Below, piece after piece: positions 44,013-52,879 of a DNA stretch of 64,000 bases. How positions within the stretch are numbered: the stretch's first letter is position 1; every line of letters begins with the position of its first letter. This DNA comes from Mycobacterium numidiamassiliense (GTDB lineage Bacteria > Actinomycetota > Actinomycetes > Mycobacteriales > Mycobacteriaceae), in the NCBI RefSeq assembly GCF_900157365.1, contig NZ_FUEZ01000004.1:731066-795065 (forward strand). Reading direction: 5' to 3'. The notes under the pieces are model-generated. The model was not told the DNA's origin, did not search any database, and saw only the letters and a list, made by a program, of their open reading frames with translations. The translations under genes were made by a program, and so were the position numbers.

Positions 44013-44431
44013 GCGACCGCGAACTGCCGACACCGGCGCCCGACATCCAGCCCGAGACTGCGGCGTTCTGGGCGGCGACCCTGGACGGAACGTTACTGCT
44101 GCAGCGGTGCTCGGACTGCGGTCAGGCGTTGTACTACCCGCGCTATCTGTGCGCTGACTGCCACAGTACCAATCTGATCAATTTCGTGGCCACGGGTCGG
44201 GGCGCGATCTACAGCTACACCATTACCACTCGCGGAATCCTTGAGTACGCCGACGCCGGGTCCTATGTGCTAGCGATGGTGGAGTTGGACGAAGGCCCCA
44301 AGATGATCACCAACATCGTCGACTGTGATCCCGCGAACCTGGCGATCGGCCAGCGGGTCGAGGTGGTCTTCTGCGACACCGGCGGAGGCGGCGCGCTGCC
44401 CCGTTTCCGCCCGGCGGACCCGGGGCTGTGA
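44009..44431 (+). CDS. DUF35 OB-fold/zinc-ribbon acyl-CoA-binding protein
   Basis: 140 residues. Rubredoxin-like zinc ribbon CSDC...CADC at about 35-53 followed by an OB-fold (GRGAIYSYTITTRGI, YVLAMVELDEGPKMITNIV). Stand-alone DUF35 proteins partner Ltp2-type aldolases (ChsH2 C-terminal domain) and bind the acyl-CoA. ATGA overlap with the aldolase gene strongly supports a complex. The next genes are two MaoC-fold halves, the same gene set as sterol side-chain igr-type clusters. Confidence 0.88.
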   Translation: MSDRELPTPAPDIQPETAAFWAATLDGTLLLQRCSDCGQALYYPRYLCADCHSTNLINFVATGRGAIYSYTITTRGILEYADAGSYVLAMVELDEGPKMITNIVDCDPANLAIGQRVEVVFCDTGGGGALPRFRPADPGL

Positions 44432-44880
44432 TGGGCAGTTATGCGTTCGACATCGAACCGGGTCATGTCCTGGCATTTGCTCGCGCTGTCGGTGACGAGC
44501 AACTCGCGCAAGGCGTTCCTGTACCCGGGACGCCGGTGCCGGTGACGTTCCCCGCCGCGGCAGTGCAATTCGATCCGACGCATATGCGCGGGCTGCGTCC
44601 GTCCGGGGCACTTGCTGCTGGCAGCTCAACGGCCGGCGGCAGCGTCTTGCACGCCGAGCAGGAGTTCGAATACTTCGCCCCCCTACATATCGGCGACAGC
44701 CTCACCGTCACCGAGTACGACGGTGCGAGTTGGCGTAAACAGAGCCGCCGCGCGGGCGCCCTGACCTTTCGCGAGATCGTCAGGGACTACCACGATGCCG
44801 CAGGCGCCCTGGTGCTGCGCTCACGCATGGTGTTGGTGGACACCGAGGTCGCCGTCTCCGGCCCCGGTGGTGGGACGTGA
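44431..44880 (+). CDS. MaoC-like protein, FAS1-type N-terminal hotdog half
   Basis: 149 residues. Parallels the protein at 14707: FDIEPGHVLAFARAVGDEQ, GGSVLHAEQEFEYFAPLHIGDSLTV. It lacks the catalytic D-x4-H motif and should pair with the following gene. ATG 44431 overlaps the DUF35 stop (TGATG). Paralogue relationship with 14707-15219 suggests a whole-module duplication in the locus. Confidence 0.84.
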   Translation: MGSYAFDIEPGHVLAFARAVGDEQLAQGVPVPGTPVPVTFPAAAVQFDPTHMRGLRPSGALAAGSSTAGGSVLHAEQEFEYFAPLHIGDSLTVTEYDGASWRKQSRRAGALTFREIVRDYHDAAGALVLRSRMVLVDTEVAVSGPGGGT

Positions 44881-45302
44881 ACAGTCAGACGAGCCGCGCC
44901 GACGACGAGTTCACCGTCGGCGCCAGCCGCGAATGCACCGTCATCGCCGACGTGACTCGCACCCAGATCGTGCAGTTCGCCGGCGCGTCGGGCGACTACA
45001 GCCCCCTGCACACCGACGAGCCGCGCGCGCTGGGCGCCGGCTACCCCAGCGTGATGGCACACGGAATGCTCGCGATGGGCGCCGCGGAAAGGCTCCTGGC
45101 TGAGTGGGTGGGCCGAGAGCGGCTGATGCGCTACCGGGTTCGCTTCGTCAGCCCCGTGTGGCCCGGGGACTCGCTCTACGCGATCGTGACCGTGCTCGAC
45201 GTGCGCGGCAACCCGCAGAGCAGCTACGTCGACCTCGATGTCCGCACCATCAACCAGCACGGTGTCACTGTCCTGTCGGGCAGCGCCACGGCACGCATCT
45301 GA
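44877..45302 (+). CDS. MaoC-like (R)-specific enoyl-CoA hydratase half
   Basis: 141 residues. Hydratase motif AGASGDYSPLHTDEPRA (catalytic Asp, His), then GYPSVMAHGMLAMG and SPVWPGDSLYAIV. It pairs with the preceding half to hydrate an enoyl-CoA, giving the 3-hydroxyacyl-CoA for the SDR or Ltp2-like aldolase upstream. GTGA overlap. Close paralogue of 15216-15644. Confidence 0.87.
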   Translation: MNSQTSRADDEFTVGASRECTVIADVTRTQIVQFAGASGDYSPLHTDEPRALGAGYPSVMAHGMLAMGAAERLLAEWVGRERLMRYRVRFVSPVWPGDSLYAIVTVLDVRGNPQSSYVDLDVRTINQHGVTVLSGSATARI

Positions 45303-45320
45303 CTCATGGGAAAGGAACCG

Positions 45321-45749
45321 ATGGCTGAGCATCCCAACGCGCTCGTGGTGCGTCGCCTGATGGCGGCGCTATCGGAGCAAAACCGCGCCGAGATCGAAGC
45401 CGTCCTCGACGAGGACTGCATCTGGCGGGTGCCCGGCGCCAACGTGCTCTCCGGCGTCTACGAAGGCCGCCGGGCGATCTTGTCGCTGTTCGGCAAAATG
45501 AAGCGGATCTTCACCGGGCCGGCGCGATTCGACGTCATTGACATCACCACCAGCCCTGGATATGCCGCCGCCTACCAATACGGCATCGTTGAAGTCGGCG
45601 GCGCGACGGTACGGCTCCGTGAGTGCCTGGTGTACCGAATCAAGGACGGACGCGTTGTCGAAGTCGACGAATTCCAGTCCGACGAACGGGCATTCGACAA
45701 AGCGTTCTCCGAGTCGGCTGTCGAGGCCGCGACTGCCCGCCCGCAATGA
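45321..45749 (+). CDS. SnoaL-like (NTF2-fold) protein
   Basis: 142 residues from ATG 45321, preceded by GGAAAGGA; an earlier ATG at 45306 adds five residues. Pattern: LVVRRLMAALSEQNRAEIEAVLDEDCIWRVPG, LSGVYEGRRAILSLFGKM, VYRIKDGRVVEVDEFQSDERAFDKAF, all SnoaL/ketosteroid-isomerase-like. Third such protein in the window. It overlaps the CoA-transferase start by four bases. Confidence 0.8.
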   Translation: MAEHPNALVVRRLMAALSEQNRAEIEAVLDEDCIWRVPGANVLSGVYEGRRAILSLFGKMKRIFTGPARFDVIDITTSPGYAAAYQYGIVEVGGATVRLRECLVYRIKDGRVVEVDEFQSDERAFDKAFSESAVEAATARPQ

Positions 45750-47002
45750 GCGGCGTCACCGCTCCCACGATGGACCCGGTCGCCGCACTTGCGCTGGCCG
45801 GCGACGGTGCCCACCTGGTCGCCGCGCCGGGTTGCGGCGCCCCCACCACCTTGCTGCACGCGGTGAACAAGGAAGCCGCGGGCCGCAGGTGGACTCTGAG
45901 CTCTGGTCTGCTGCTCGGCGACTATCCCTTCCTCGACGCCATCCGCGCGGGGGACCTTCGCTACCGGACCTGGCATGTCATGGCACCGGTCGCTGGCTTG
46001 GTGGCCGAGGGACTAGCCGCATTCCTACCGGCTCGCGCGTCGCGGATCGCGGCGCTGCTGCAAGCGTGGGGCGTGGACGTGGCGCTGGTGCGGGTGACTC
46101 CGCCGGATCGGCACGGCTACCGCTCGCTGGGCCCGTCCGCCGGCTACAGCCTCGACGCGCTGCGGTTGGCCCGGGTGCGCATCGGCGAGGTCGATCCCGA
46201 CCTGCCGTGGACATTCGGCAACACCACGGTGCACGACTCGATTTTCGATGCGCTCATCGACACCGCCGATGAGGCACCACAGTACGGCTCGGCCAAGCCC
46301 AGCACGGTCAGCAACAGGATTGCCGAGCACATCGTGGATCTGTTACCCCGAAGTCCGACGCTGCAGATCGGGATCGGCTCCATCCCGGAGGCCGTGGTGA
46401 ACGCGCTGTCCGACGCCGACCTCGGCGAGGTGCGGTTCACCGGGATGGCCACCGACGAGATGGTCGAACTGTTCGAACGCGGCGTTATTCCCGCCGACGG
46501 CGACGCCCCGGCAATCCTCTCCCCGGAATTGATGGGCACCAAGCGACTGATGCGTTTCGCCGACCGCAACCCGGCCCTGGCCGTCTATCCGTCTTCTAGG
46601 GCCCACAACGCCGCTGTCTTGGGCCGCACGCCTCGGCTGGTGTCGATCAATACCGCCATCGAAGTCGACGTCAGCGGCCAGGTCAACAGCGAGGTGCTGC
46701 GGGGGCGGCAGATATCCGGTGTAGGTGGCAGCCTCGACTTCGTCGACGCCGCAAGTCGATCAGCCGGAGGTTTGCGCGTGGTCGCGCTGCCCTCGGCGAC
46801 CCCCGACGGTTCGCGCTCCCGGATCGTGTCTTCGATCGCCACGGTCACCGTTCCGCGGTCAATGGTCGACGCCGTGGTGACCGAGTACGGCGTCGCTCGC
46901 CTGGATGGTCGCAGTGTGGCCGAGCGTCAACAGGCGCTGATTGCGATCGCCCATCCCGAGCACCGGGCAGCGCTGGCATCTGCGGCGGACGCAACGCCAT
47001 GA
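45746..47002 (+). CDS. Acetyl-CoA hydrolase/transferase-family CoA-transferase
   Basis: 418 residues. Two-domain family I/II CoA-transferase of the 4-hydroxybutyrate/acetate CoA-transferase group: TLQIGIGSIPEAV, FTGMATDEMVELFERG, SINTAIEVDVSGQVNSEV (with the candidate catalytic Glu), GVGGSLDFVDAA and VTEYGVARLDGRS. Moves CoA between acetyl-CoA or similar and a pathway acid, or hydrolyses it. ATGA overlaps on both sides place it inside the coupled operon 41953-49087. Confidence 0.88.
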   Translation: MSGVTAPTMDPVAALALAGDGAHLVAAPGCGAPTTLLHAVNKEAAGRRWTLSSGLLLGDYPFLDAIRAGDLRYRTWHVMAPVAGLVAEGLAAFLPARASRIAALLQAWGVDVALVRVTPPDRHGYRSLGPSAGYSLDALRLARVRIGEVDPDLPWTFGNTTVHDSIFDALIDTADEAPQYGSAKPSTVSNRIAEHIVDLLPRSPTLQIGIGSIPEAVVNALSDADLGEVRFTGMATDEMVELFERGVIPADGDAPAILSPELMGTKRLMRFADRNPALAVYPSSRAHNAAVLGRTPRLVSINTAIEVDVSGQVNSEVLRGRQISGVGGSLDFVDAASRSAGGLRVVALPSATPDGSRSRIVSSIATVTVPRSMVDAVVTEYGVARLDGRSVAERQQALIAIAHPEHRAALASAADATP

Positions 47003-47484
47003 CCGTCCATCACCGACGGGGCAAAAACTTCGACGAACTGGTTCCCGGCGACATCTATGTGCACCGTCCCGGCCGCACAGTGACCGAGGCCGACAATGTT
47101 CTCTTCACCACGCTCACCATGAACACTCAAAGCCTGCACTTGGACGCGGCGTTCGCCCAGAGTCAAGAATTCGGCCAGCGTCTGATCAACAGCTTGTTCA
47201 CCATGTCGACGGTGGTGGGCCTCAGCGTCGCCGACCTCACCGAAGGAACCACGGTCGCCAACCTCGGCTTCGCCGAAATCCGTTTTCCCGCACCGGTCTT
47301 CATCGGTGACACGCTGACAGCCGAAACCGAGGTCATCGACAAACGTTTGTCTGCCTCGCGACCGGGGCAGGGTGTGGTGACGTTTGAGCACCGCGGCCGC
47401 AACCAGCGCGGGGAGACTGTGTGCACCGCACGGCGGGCTGCGCTGGTGCTGTGCGCCAGCCCGGCGGCCGCCAGCAGCGGCTAG
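46999..47484 (+). CDS. MaoC-like dehydratase (mesaconyl-/beta-methylmalyl-CoA type)
   Basis: 161 residues, single hotdog. GKNFDELVPGDIYVHRPGRTVTEADNVLFTTLTMNTQSLHLDAAFA is the pattern of stand-alone MaoC dehydratases acting on branched CoA esters; GFAEIRFPAPVFIGDTLTAETEV follows. The catalytic Asp/His spacing is the TMNTQSLHLD variant (Asn in place of Asp). It differs from the split hydratase pairs elsewhere in the window. ATGA overlap with the CoA-transferase gene. Confidence 0.85.
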   Translation: MTVHHRRGKNFDELVPGDIYVHRPGRTVTEADNVLFTTLTMNTQSLHLDAAFAQSQEFGQRLINSLFTMSTVVGLSVADLTEGTTVANLGFAEIRFPAPVFIGDTLTAETEVIDKRLSASRPGQGVVTFEHRGRNQRGETVCTARRAALVLCASPAAASSG

Positions 47485-47512
47485 CCCACGCGTCTACAAC
47501 AGAGGAGTGAAA

Positions 47513-49087
47513 ATGGCCGCAACAGAAGCCGCTCACCGGTCCGAAGACGCCGGGATCGCCGGCCACAGCGGCGCCCTCATCGAGGTCCGCTGCCCCGCCG
47601 ACGGGCGGGTGGTCGGGCATGTCCCCGATCTAGGACCCGCAGGAGTGGTTGCCGCGGCCGCGCAACTGCGCGCCGCGCAGCCGGCGTGGGAGGAGCTCGG
47701 CCCGACCGGGCGGGCAACCCACATGCGCAATTTCCTTGATTGGATCCTGGACAACGAAAACCGTCTCGTTGGCATCATGCAGGAGGAAACCGGCAAGTCG
47801 TGGGGTGACGCCGCGTTGGAAATCTCGATGGCGGTGGATCTGATCAACTACTACAGCGGACACGCCGCAGAGTTTCTCGCCGACCGCAAGGTCGCCAGCT
47901 GGGGAGCCAGCGGGGTTACCAAGAAGCTGCGGGTCTTTGCCCGCCCCTATCAGCTGGTGGGGATGATCACCCCGTGGAACGGCCCGCTGGGCGGTCCGAT
48001 GCTCGATGGTGTGGCGGCGTTGATGGCCGGGGCGGCAGTGCTTTTCAAGCCGTCGGAATTCACCCCGCTGACGTGGGCGGAGGCCAGCAGAGGCTGGCTA
48101 CTGGACATCGGCGCGCCCCCGGTCCTCGCCAACGTGACTGGTGGTCCCGAAACCGGTGCCGCTGTGGTTGAGGAAGTTGACATGATCATGTTCACCGGCT
48201 CGACTCGCACGGGCCGCCGAATTGCCGCGCGTGCCGGTGAGCGACTGATCCCCTGCAGCCTGGAACTGGGCGGCAAGGATCCGATGATCGTCTTGTCCGA
48301 CGCCGACATCGACCGTGCCGCCGGCGCCGCGGCGTGGGGCGCCATGTGGAATTCCGGTCAGATCTGCATCTCGGTGGAACGCGCCTACATCGAAGCTGCT
48401 GTCTACGACGAGTTCGTCGCGAAGGTGACCGACAAGGTGAGGAACCTTCGCCAGGGTATGGATCCGGACGGCAGCTTCAGCACCGACGTCGGGGCGATGT
48501 GCACACCGGCTCAACTGGACATCGTCGAAAGCCATGTCAACGATGCCGTAGCCAGGGGAGCGCGGGTGCTAACCGGCGGCAAGCGCGACCAGCACGGGCA
48601 GTTCTTCGAACCCACCGTGCTGGTCGACGTGGACCACAGCATGGCGTGCATGCGCGAAGAGACCTTCGGTCCGACACTACCGATCATGAAGGTCGCCGAC
48701 GAAGACGAGGCCGTCCGGCTGGCCAACGACTCGCGTTACGGGCTGAGCGCTAGCGTGTGGACCCGCGACTCGCAACGTGCCGACCGGATCGCCCGCCAGC
48801 TGGAGGCGGGCGCGGTCAACCAGAACAACGTCATGATGAGCACATTCCAGCTTCCCGTTCCGATGAGCGGCTGGAAGGAATCCGGTGTGGGCAGCCGCTC
48901 CGGCGGGGCCGCCGGCATGCTCAAGTTCTGCCGGCAACAGTCGGTGGTCTCTGAGCGGATCTCCTTGGGTTCCGAGCCGCACTGGTACCCGTATGCGCCC
49001 AAGAAGAACAAATTTCAGGCCCGGCTGGTGCGCCTGCTCGGCGCCCACGACTGGCGCCGACGTTTGGGACGCTCGCCGCGGGGCTGA
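47513..49087 (+). CDS. Aldehyde dehydrogenase (succinate-semialdehyde/benzaldehyde type)
   Basis: 524 residues. Catalytic Glu at about 251 (LELGGKDPMIV) and Cys at about 285 (NSGQICIS) are present; MITPWNGPLGGPMLDGVAALMAGAAVLFKPSE is the cofactor region. It is longer than most ALDHs, with a basic C-terminal tail (KNKFQARLVRLLGAHDWRRRLGRSPRG) that could bind a membrane or partner. AGAGGAG precedes the ATG. Last gene of the operon after the second P450. Confidence 0.92.
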   Translation: MAATEAAHRSEDAGIAGHSGALIEVRCPADGRVVGHVPDLGPAGVVAAAAQLRAAQPAWEELGPTGRATHMRNFLDWILDNENRLVGIMQEETGKSWGDAALEISMAVDLINYYSGHAAEFLADRKVASWGASGVTKKLRVFARPYQLVGMITPWNGPLGGPMLDGVAALMAGAAVLFKPSEFTPLTWAEASRGWLLDIGAPPVLANVTGGPETGAAVVEEVDMIMFTGSTRTGRRIAARAGERLIPCSLELGGKDPMIVLSDADIDRAAGAAAWGAMWNSGQICISVERAYIEAAVYDEFVAKVTDKVRNLRQGMDPDGSFSTDVGAMCTPAQLDIVESHVNDAVARGARVLTGGKRDQHGQFFEPTVLVDVDHSMACMREETFGPTLPIMKVADEDEAVRLANDSRYGLSASVWTRDSQRADRIARQLEAGAVNQNNVMMSTFQLPVPMSGWKESGVGSRSGGAAGMLKFCRQQSVVSERISLGSEPHWYPYAPKKNKFQARLVRLLGAHDWRRRLGRSPRG

Positions 49088-49262
49088 GCCGAGGGTCTGC
49101 CGCCGTACCCGGGCGTCGCCTCAAAGTCCCTTGGGCCGATTGTAGGGAATTTTTCTGCGTCAGATTCGCCTCAGGGCAGGGCCGGTTGTGAGTTAAACCA
49201 CCAGGACAAAGGCGTACATTCTCCCAATGCTGTTGTGCTTCGCGTGTAAATCAGCAATAATA

Positions 49263-49278
49263 TCTAACATAGTTTAGA
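49263..49278. promoter_or_regulatory. Palindromic operator TCTAA-N6-TTAGA upstream of the monooxygenase
   Basis: TCTAACATAGTTTAGA is a perfect TCTAA/TTAGA inverted repeat with six-base spacing, identical in half-sites to 8253-8268, 51 bases before the flavin monooxygenase start and in the A/T-rich part of the 241-base gap. Candidate site of the double-TetR regulator. Confidence 0.6.
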
Positions 49279-49328
49279 ACTCCTGAGCCCGTCGATCTGG
49301 CCCAGGCATCCCGAGGAGAAGGCGTGCC

Positions 49329-51266
49329 ATGTCGATGACCAAGCCGGATCGGCCGATCGACGAAGCACGCCTCGAGCAGGCCCTGCGCGTCGCCAATATG
49401 CCCACCCTGACGATGGTGCTGTTTCAGCTGACCGGGGATCAGCGTTGGCTTAACGATCCCTATCGGCCGGAACGCAGCTCGGGTCTGGGTCCCAACGACT
49501 CGGGCGGCTTCCCCGACGAGGTCGCCGAGGAGATCCGCCGGTGCGCGGCGTCGGCGATTATGACCTGGTCACGCGGCAGGACCGCGGCGGTTCCGATACC
49601 GGACCCCGAGCTGCTGCGCCGCATGCTCAGCATCTGCATGGCCGAGGAAATACCCGCCGAATATGAACGAGTGATGCGCGAGGAGATGGGGTTGGTTCCG
49701 CCAGAGCCGCCCGAGCCGTTGCACACCAACGAGTTTCGCGTGGTGATCATCGGTGCGGGAATATCGGGGATCATCGCTGCAGTGCTGCTGCGCGAACTGG
49801 GCGTGCCGTTCGTCATCCTCGAGCGCAATCAGGAGGTCGGCGGCGTCTGGCTCACCAACACTTACCCCGGCGCCGGCGTGGACACCCCCAGCTACCTCTA
49901 CTCGTTCTCGTTCTTTCCGCGACACTGGTCGACGCACTTCGGTAAGCGCGACGAGATGGTGGCCTACTTGGCCGACGCGGTCGACCACTTTGATCTGCGC
50001 CGCCACATCATCTTCGGCACCGAAGTCGACAGCGCGGCGTACGACGAAGCCACGCAGACATGGACGGTCTCATCCCGCGACAGCGATGGGTCACCGTGTG
50101 CGGTGACTGCCAACGTCGTCATCAGTGCTGTCGGACTGTTCAATAAGCCGAAGATCCCCGACATTGCCGGCATGGACCGCTTCGTTGGCCCGATGTTTCA
50201 CACGGCGCACTGGCCCGAGGACCTCGACGTCACCGGGAGGCGCGTGGCCGTGATTGGGACCGGGGCCAGCGCGATGCAGGTGGTTCCGGCCATTGCGGAC
50301 AAAGCCGCGCAGGTGACGGTCTTCCAGCGCTCCCCGCAATGGGTCGGGCCGTGCGCCGAATATTTCGCACCGATACCCGAGGATGTGCACTTTCTGATGG
50401 ACCGTGTGCCCTACTACCAGGCCTGGTACCGGTTCCGGCTGGCATGGGTTTTCAACGATCGGGTTCATCCGTCGTTGCAGATCGACCCGCGATGGAGCGA
50501 TCCGGCCCGCTCGCTTAATGCCGTCAACGACGGTCATCGCCGCTACTTCACCCGCTACCTCGTCAGCCAGCTTGAGGAGAGGCCCGATCTGATCGAGAAG
50601 TGCCTTCCGGACTACCCGCCGTTCGGCAAGCGGATGCTGCTCGATAACGGCTGGTTCGCGGCGCTCAAGCGCGACAATGTGCGGCTAGTCACCGAGGAAG
50701 TCCGCAGCATCACCGAGCGTGGCGTCCTCAGCAGCGCCGGCGACGAGGTCGAGGCCGACGTGGTGGTGTTCTCCACCGGCTTCGAGACGACGCGCTACCT
50801 GCAGCCGATCGAGTTCGTCGGACGAGGTGGGAAGCGGTTACGGGACATCTGGGGTGACGATGATGCCACCGCCTATCTCGGCATCACCGTGCCGGGGTTT
50901 CCGAACCTGTTTTTGATGTACGGGCCCAACACGAATTCCGGCGCCGGCGGATCGTACTTTTTCATCGGTGAGTCGCAGGGTCGCTACATCGTCGATGTGA
51001 TCACCAAAATGGTCCGCAGCGGCATCGGCGCGGTGGAATGTCGCACCGAGGCGCATGACGGATGGGTGGCGCAAGTCGACGAAGCGCATTCGACGATGGT
51101 GTGGAGCCATCCCGGGATGACGACCTACTACCGCAACAAGCGCGGACGGGTGGTTAACAATTCGCCCTACCGCGTCGTTGACTACTGGTTGATGACCCAC
51201 GACGCGGACTTAGCGGACTTCACCACCGAGTCGGCGCTGCGCCCCCAAATGGAGGCAAGACGATAA
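49329..51266 (+). CDS. Flavin-containing Baeyer-Villiger-type monooxygenase
   Basis: 645 residues with a helical N-terminal extension of about 135 residues, as in 4-hydroxyacetophenone monooxygenase-like enzymes. FAD site VVIIGAGISGIIAA near 139, the BVMO fingerprint FVGPMFHTAHW (F-x-G-x3-H-x3-W) near 286, and NADPH site VAVIGTGASAMQVVP near 311. It should insert oxygen next to a ketone, making an ester or lactone. Transcribed alone behind a palindromic operator. In this locus it could open a ring or shorten a methyl-ketone side chain. Convergent with the broken SCOT gene. Confidence 0.92.
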   Translation: MSMTKPDRPIDEARLEQALRVANMPTLTMVLFQLTGDQRWLNDPYRPERSSGLGPNDSGGFPDEVAEEIRRCAASAIMTWSRGRTAAVPIPDPELLRRMLSICMAEEIPAEYERVMREEMGLVPPEPPEPLHTNEFRVVIIGAGISGIIAAVLLRELGVPFVILERNQEVGGVWLTNTYPGAGVDTPSYLYSFSFFPRHWSTHFGKRDEMVAYLADAVDHFDLRRHIIFGTEVDSAAYDEATQTWTVSSRDSDGSPCAVTANVVISAVGLFNKPKIPDIAGMDRFVGPMFHTAHWPEDLDVTGRRVAVIGTGASAMQVVPAIADKAAQVTVFQRSPQWVGPCAEYFAPIPEDVHFLMDRVPYYQAWYRFRLAWVFNDRVHPSLQIDPRWSDPARSLNAVNDGHRRYFTRYLVSQLEERPDLIEKCLPDYPPFGKRMLLDNGWFAALKRDNVRLVTEEVRSITERGVLSSAGDEVEADVVVFSTGFETTRYLQPIEFVGRGGKRLRDIWGDDDATAYLGITVPGFPNLFLMYGPNTNSGAGGSYFFIGESQGRYIVDVITKMVRSGIGAVECRTEAHDGWVAQVDEAHSTMVWSHPGMTTYYRNKRGRVVNNSPYRVVDYWLMTHDADLADFTTESALRPQMEARR

Positions 51267-51326
51267 GCCGATGATTGGGCACCCACATCGGCCAAGCCGA
51301 GATCGCTTTGCGCTGTACAGCATCTC

Positions 51327-51342
51327 AACCGCCCCAGCGGTT
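51327..51342. terminator. Small hairpin between convergent monooxygenase and SCOT relic
   Basis: AACCGC-CCCA-GCGGTT: a perfect six-base-pair stem and four-base loop, with A on one side and T on the other, lying between the convergent stops at 51266 and 51387. Plausible bidirectional terminator, though short. Confidence 0.35.
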
Positions 51343-51386
51343 TCAGTTCCCACCGTCGCGGTCATCGACACGCTCCGATCAGTTCC

Positions 51387-52803
51387 CTAGTCATTAAAGA
51401 CCAGCGTGGTGCCGGTTAGCGCACGGACCTGGGCAACAGTTACCCCCGGCACTAGTTCGCGAACCGTCAGGCTCTCCTGGGGGTCGACATCAAAAACCCC
51501 CAGGTTGGTGATGATGCGGTTGACGACTGCCTTGCCGGTCAACGGAAATGTGCATCGCTCCACGATTTTGGCCGCACCGTCACGGTCGGTGTGTTCCATC
51601 ACCACGATGACGCGCCGGGCGCCGTGGACCAGGTCCATCGCGCCGCCCATGCCCTTGACCATTTTGCCCGGCACCATCCAGTTCGCCAGGTCGCCGGTGC
51701 GTGAGACCTGCATGCCGCCGAGGACGGCGGTATCGATGTGGGCACCGCGGATCATGCCGAACGACACCGCCGAATCGAAATACGCGGCACCAGGTTGGCC
51801 GTTACGGTCTCTTTGCCGGCGTTGATGAGGTCGGGGTCGACGAGTTCGTCGCTGGGGTAGGGGCTGGTGCCCAGGATGCCGTTCTCCGAATGCAGCACCA
51901 CCTCGACGCCACGGGGCAGATAGTCCGGAATCAACGTCGGCAACCCGATCCCGAGGTTGACATATTCACCGTCGCGCAGCTCGGCTGCCGCTCGTGCGGC
52001 CATTTGGCGCCGACTCCAACCCGCCGGCGCTGAAGGCTCGGCGGGGGGAACGAGGCCGCTGCGCACGGTGCGCTTTTCGATACGTTTGTCCACAGTGGGG
52101 ACGTGCACGACGCGTTGGACGAAGACCCCGGGCAGGTGAACATGCGACGGATCGAGCTCGCCGGGCTGGACAAGCCGTTCGACTTCGGCGATGGTGACAC
52201 GTCCCGCCATGGCGGCCAGCGGATTGAAGTTCATCGCGGTCTTGCCGAAGATGAGATTGCCTTGGGTATCACCGATTTCGGCGTGTACCAGTGCATAATC
52301 TGCGATGATCGCACGCTCTAATACGTAGCGTTGGCCGTCGATGACGCGGATTTCTTTGGGGGGAGACGCAAGCGCCACCGAGCCATCGAGATGGTGGCGC
52401 CACGGCAGCCCGCCCTCGCAGACCAGGGTCTCGACGCCGGCGCGGGTGAAGAACGCGGGGATACCGACACCGCCTGCGCGTAGCCGTTCGGCCAGCGTGC
52501 CCTGCGGGGCCAGCTCGACTTCCAGTTCTCCCGATAGGTACTGCCGCGCGAACTCCTTGTTCTCACCCACATAGGACGCGGTAATGCGACGAATCTGATT
52601 GGCTGCCAGCAGAATTCCCAATCCCCAGTCGTCGACTCCGCAGTTGTTGGAGAAGACTTCCAGGTCGCCACGCCTCGATCAGCCAGCCTGTTGATCAGCT
52701 CTGCTGGAATACCGCACAGGCCGAACCCGCCTACTGCCAGCGAGGCGCCCTGTTCGATATCGGCAACTGCTTCGGCGGCCGAGGGGAAGACTTTGCCGCT
52801 GAT
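51387..52803 (-). pseudogene. Fused A-B 3-oxoacid CoA-transferase (SCOT) broken by two frameshifts and a lost start
   Basis: The minus strand encodes in order subunit A ([42 protein letters not shown]; then [24 protein letters not shown]), subunit B ([31 protein letters not shown], active-site SENGILG) and the B tail ([27 protein letters not shown]). The parts lie in different frames: one shift near 52672, where a base is missing before GACCTGGAA, another near 51800, before CCTGGTGCC. Where the ATG should be, GGAGG-CCAAC is followed by ATC (52801-52803). SCOT transfers CoA from succinyl-CoA to acetoacetate-like acids, so thiolysis or HMG-lyase products may once have been handled here. Confidence 0.87.
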
Positions 52804-52879
52804 GTTGGCCTCCGGTTGTCGTTGGGGACATGTGGGTGGGTTGCGGTTGTCACCTGGTTTAGCGAAACGCGCTCTCAGG

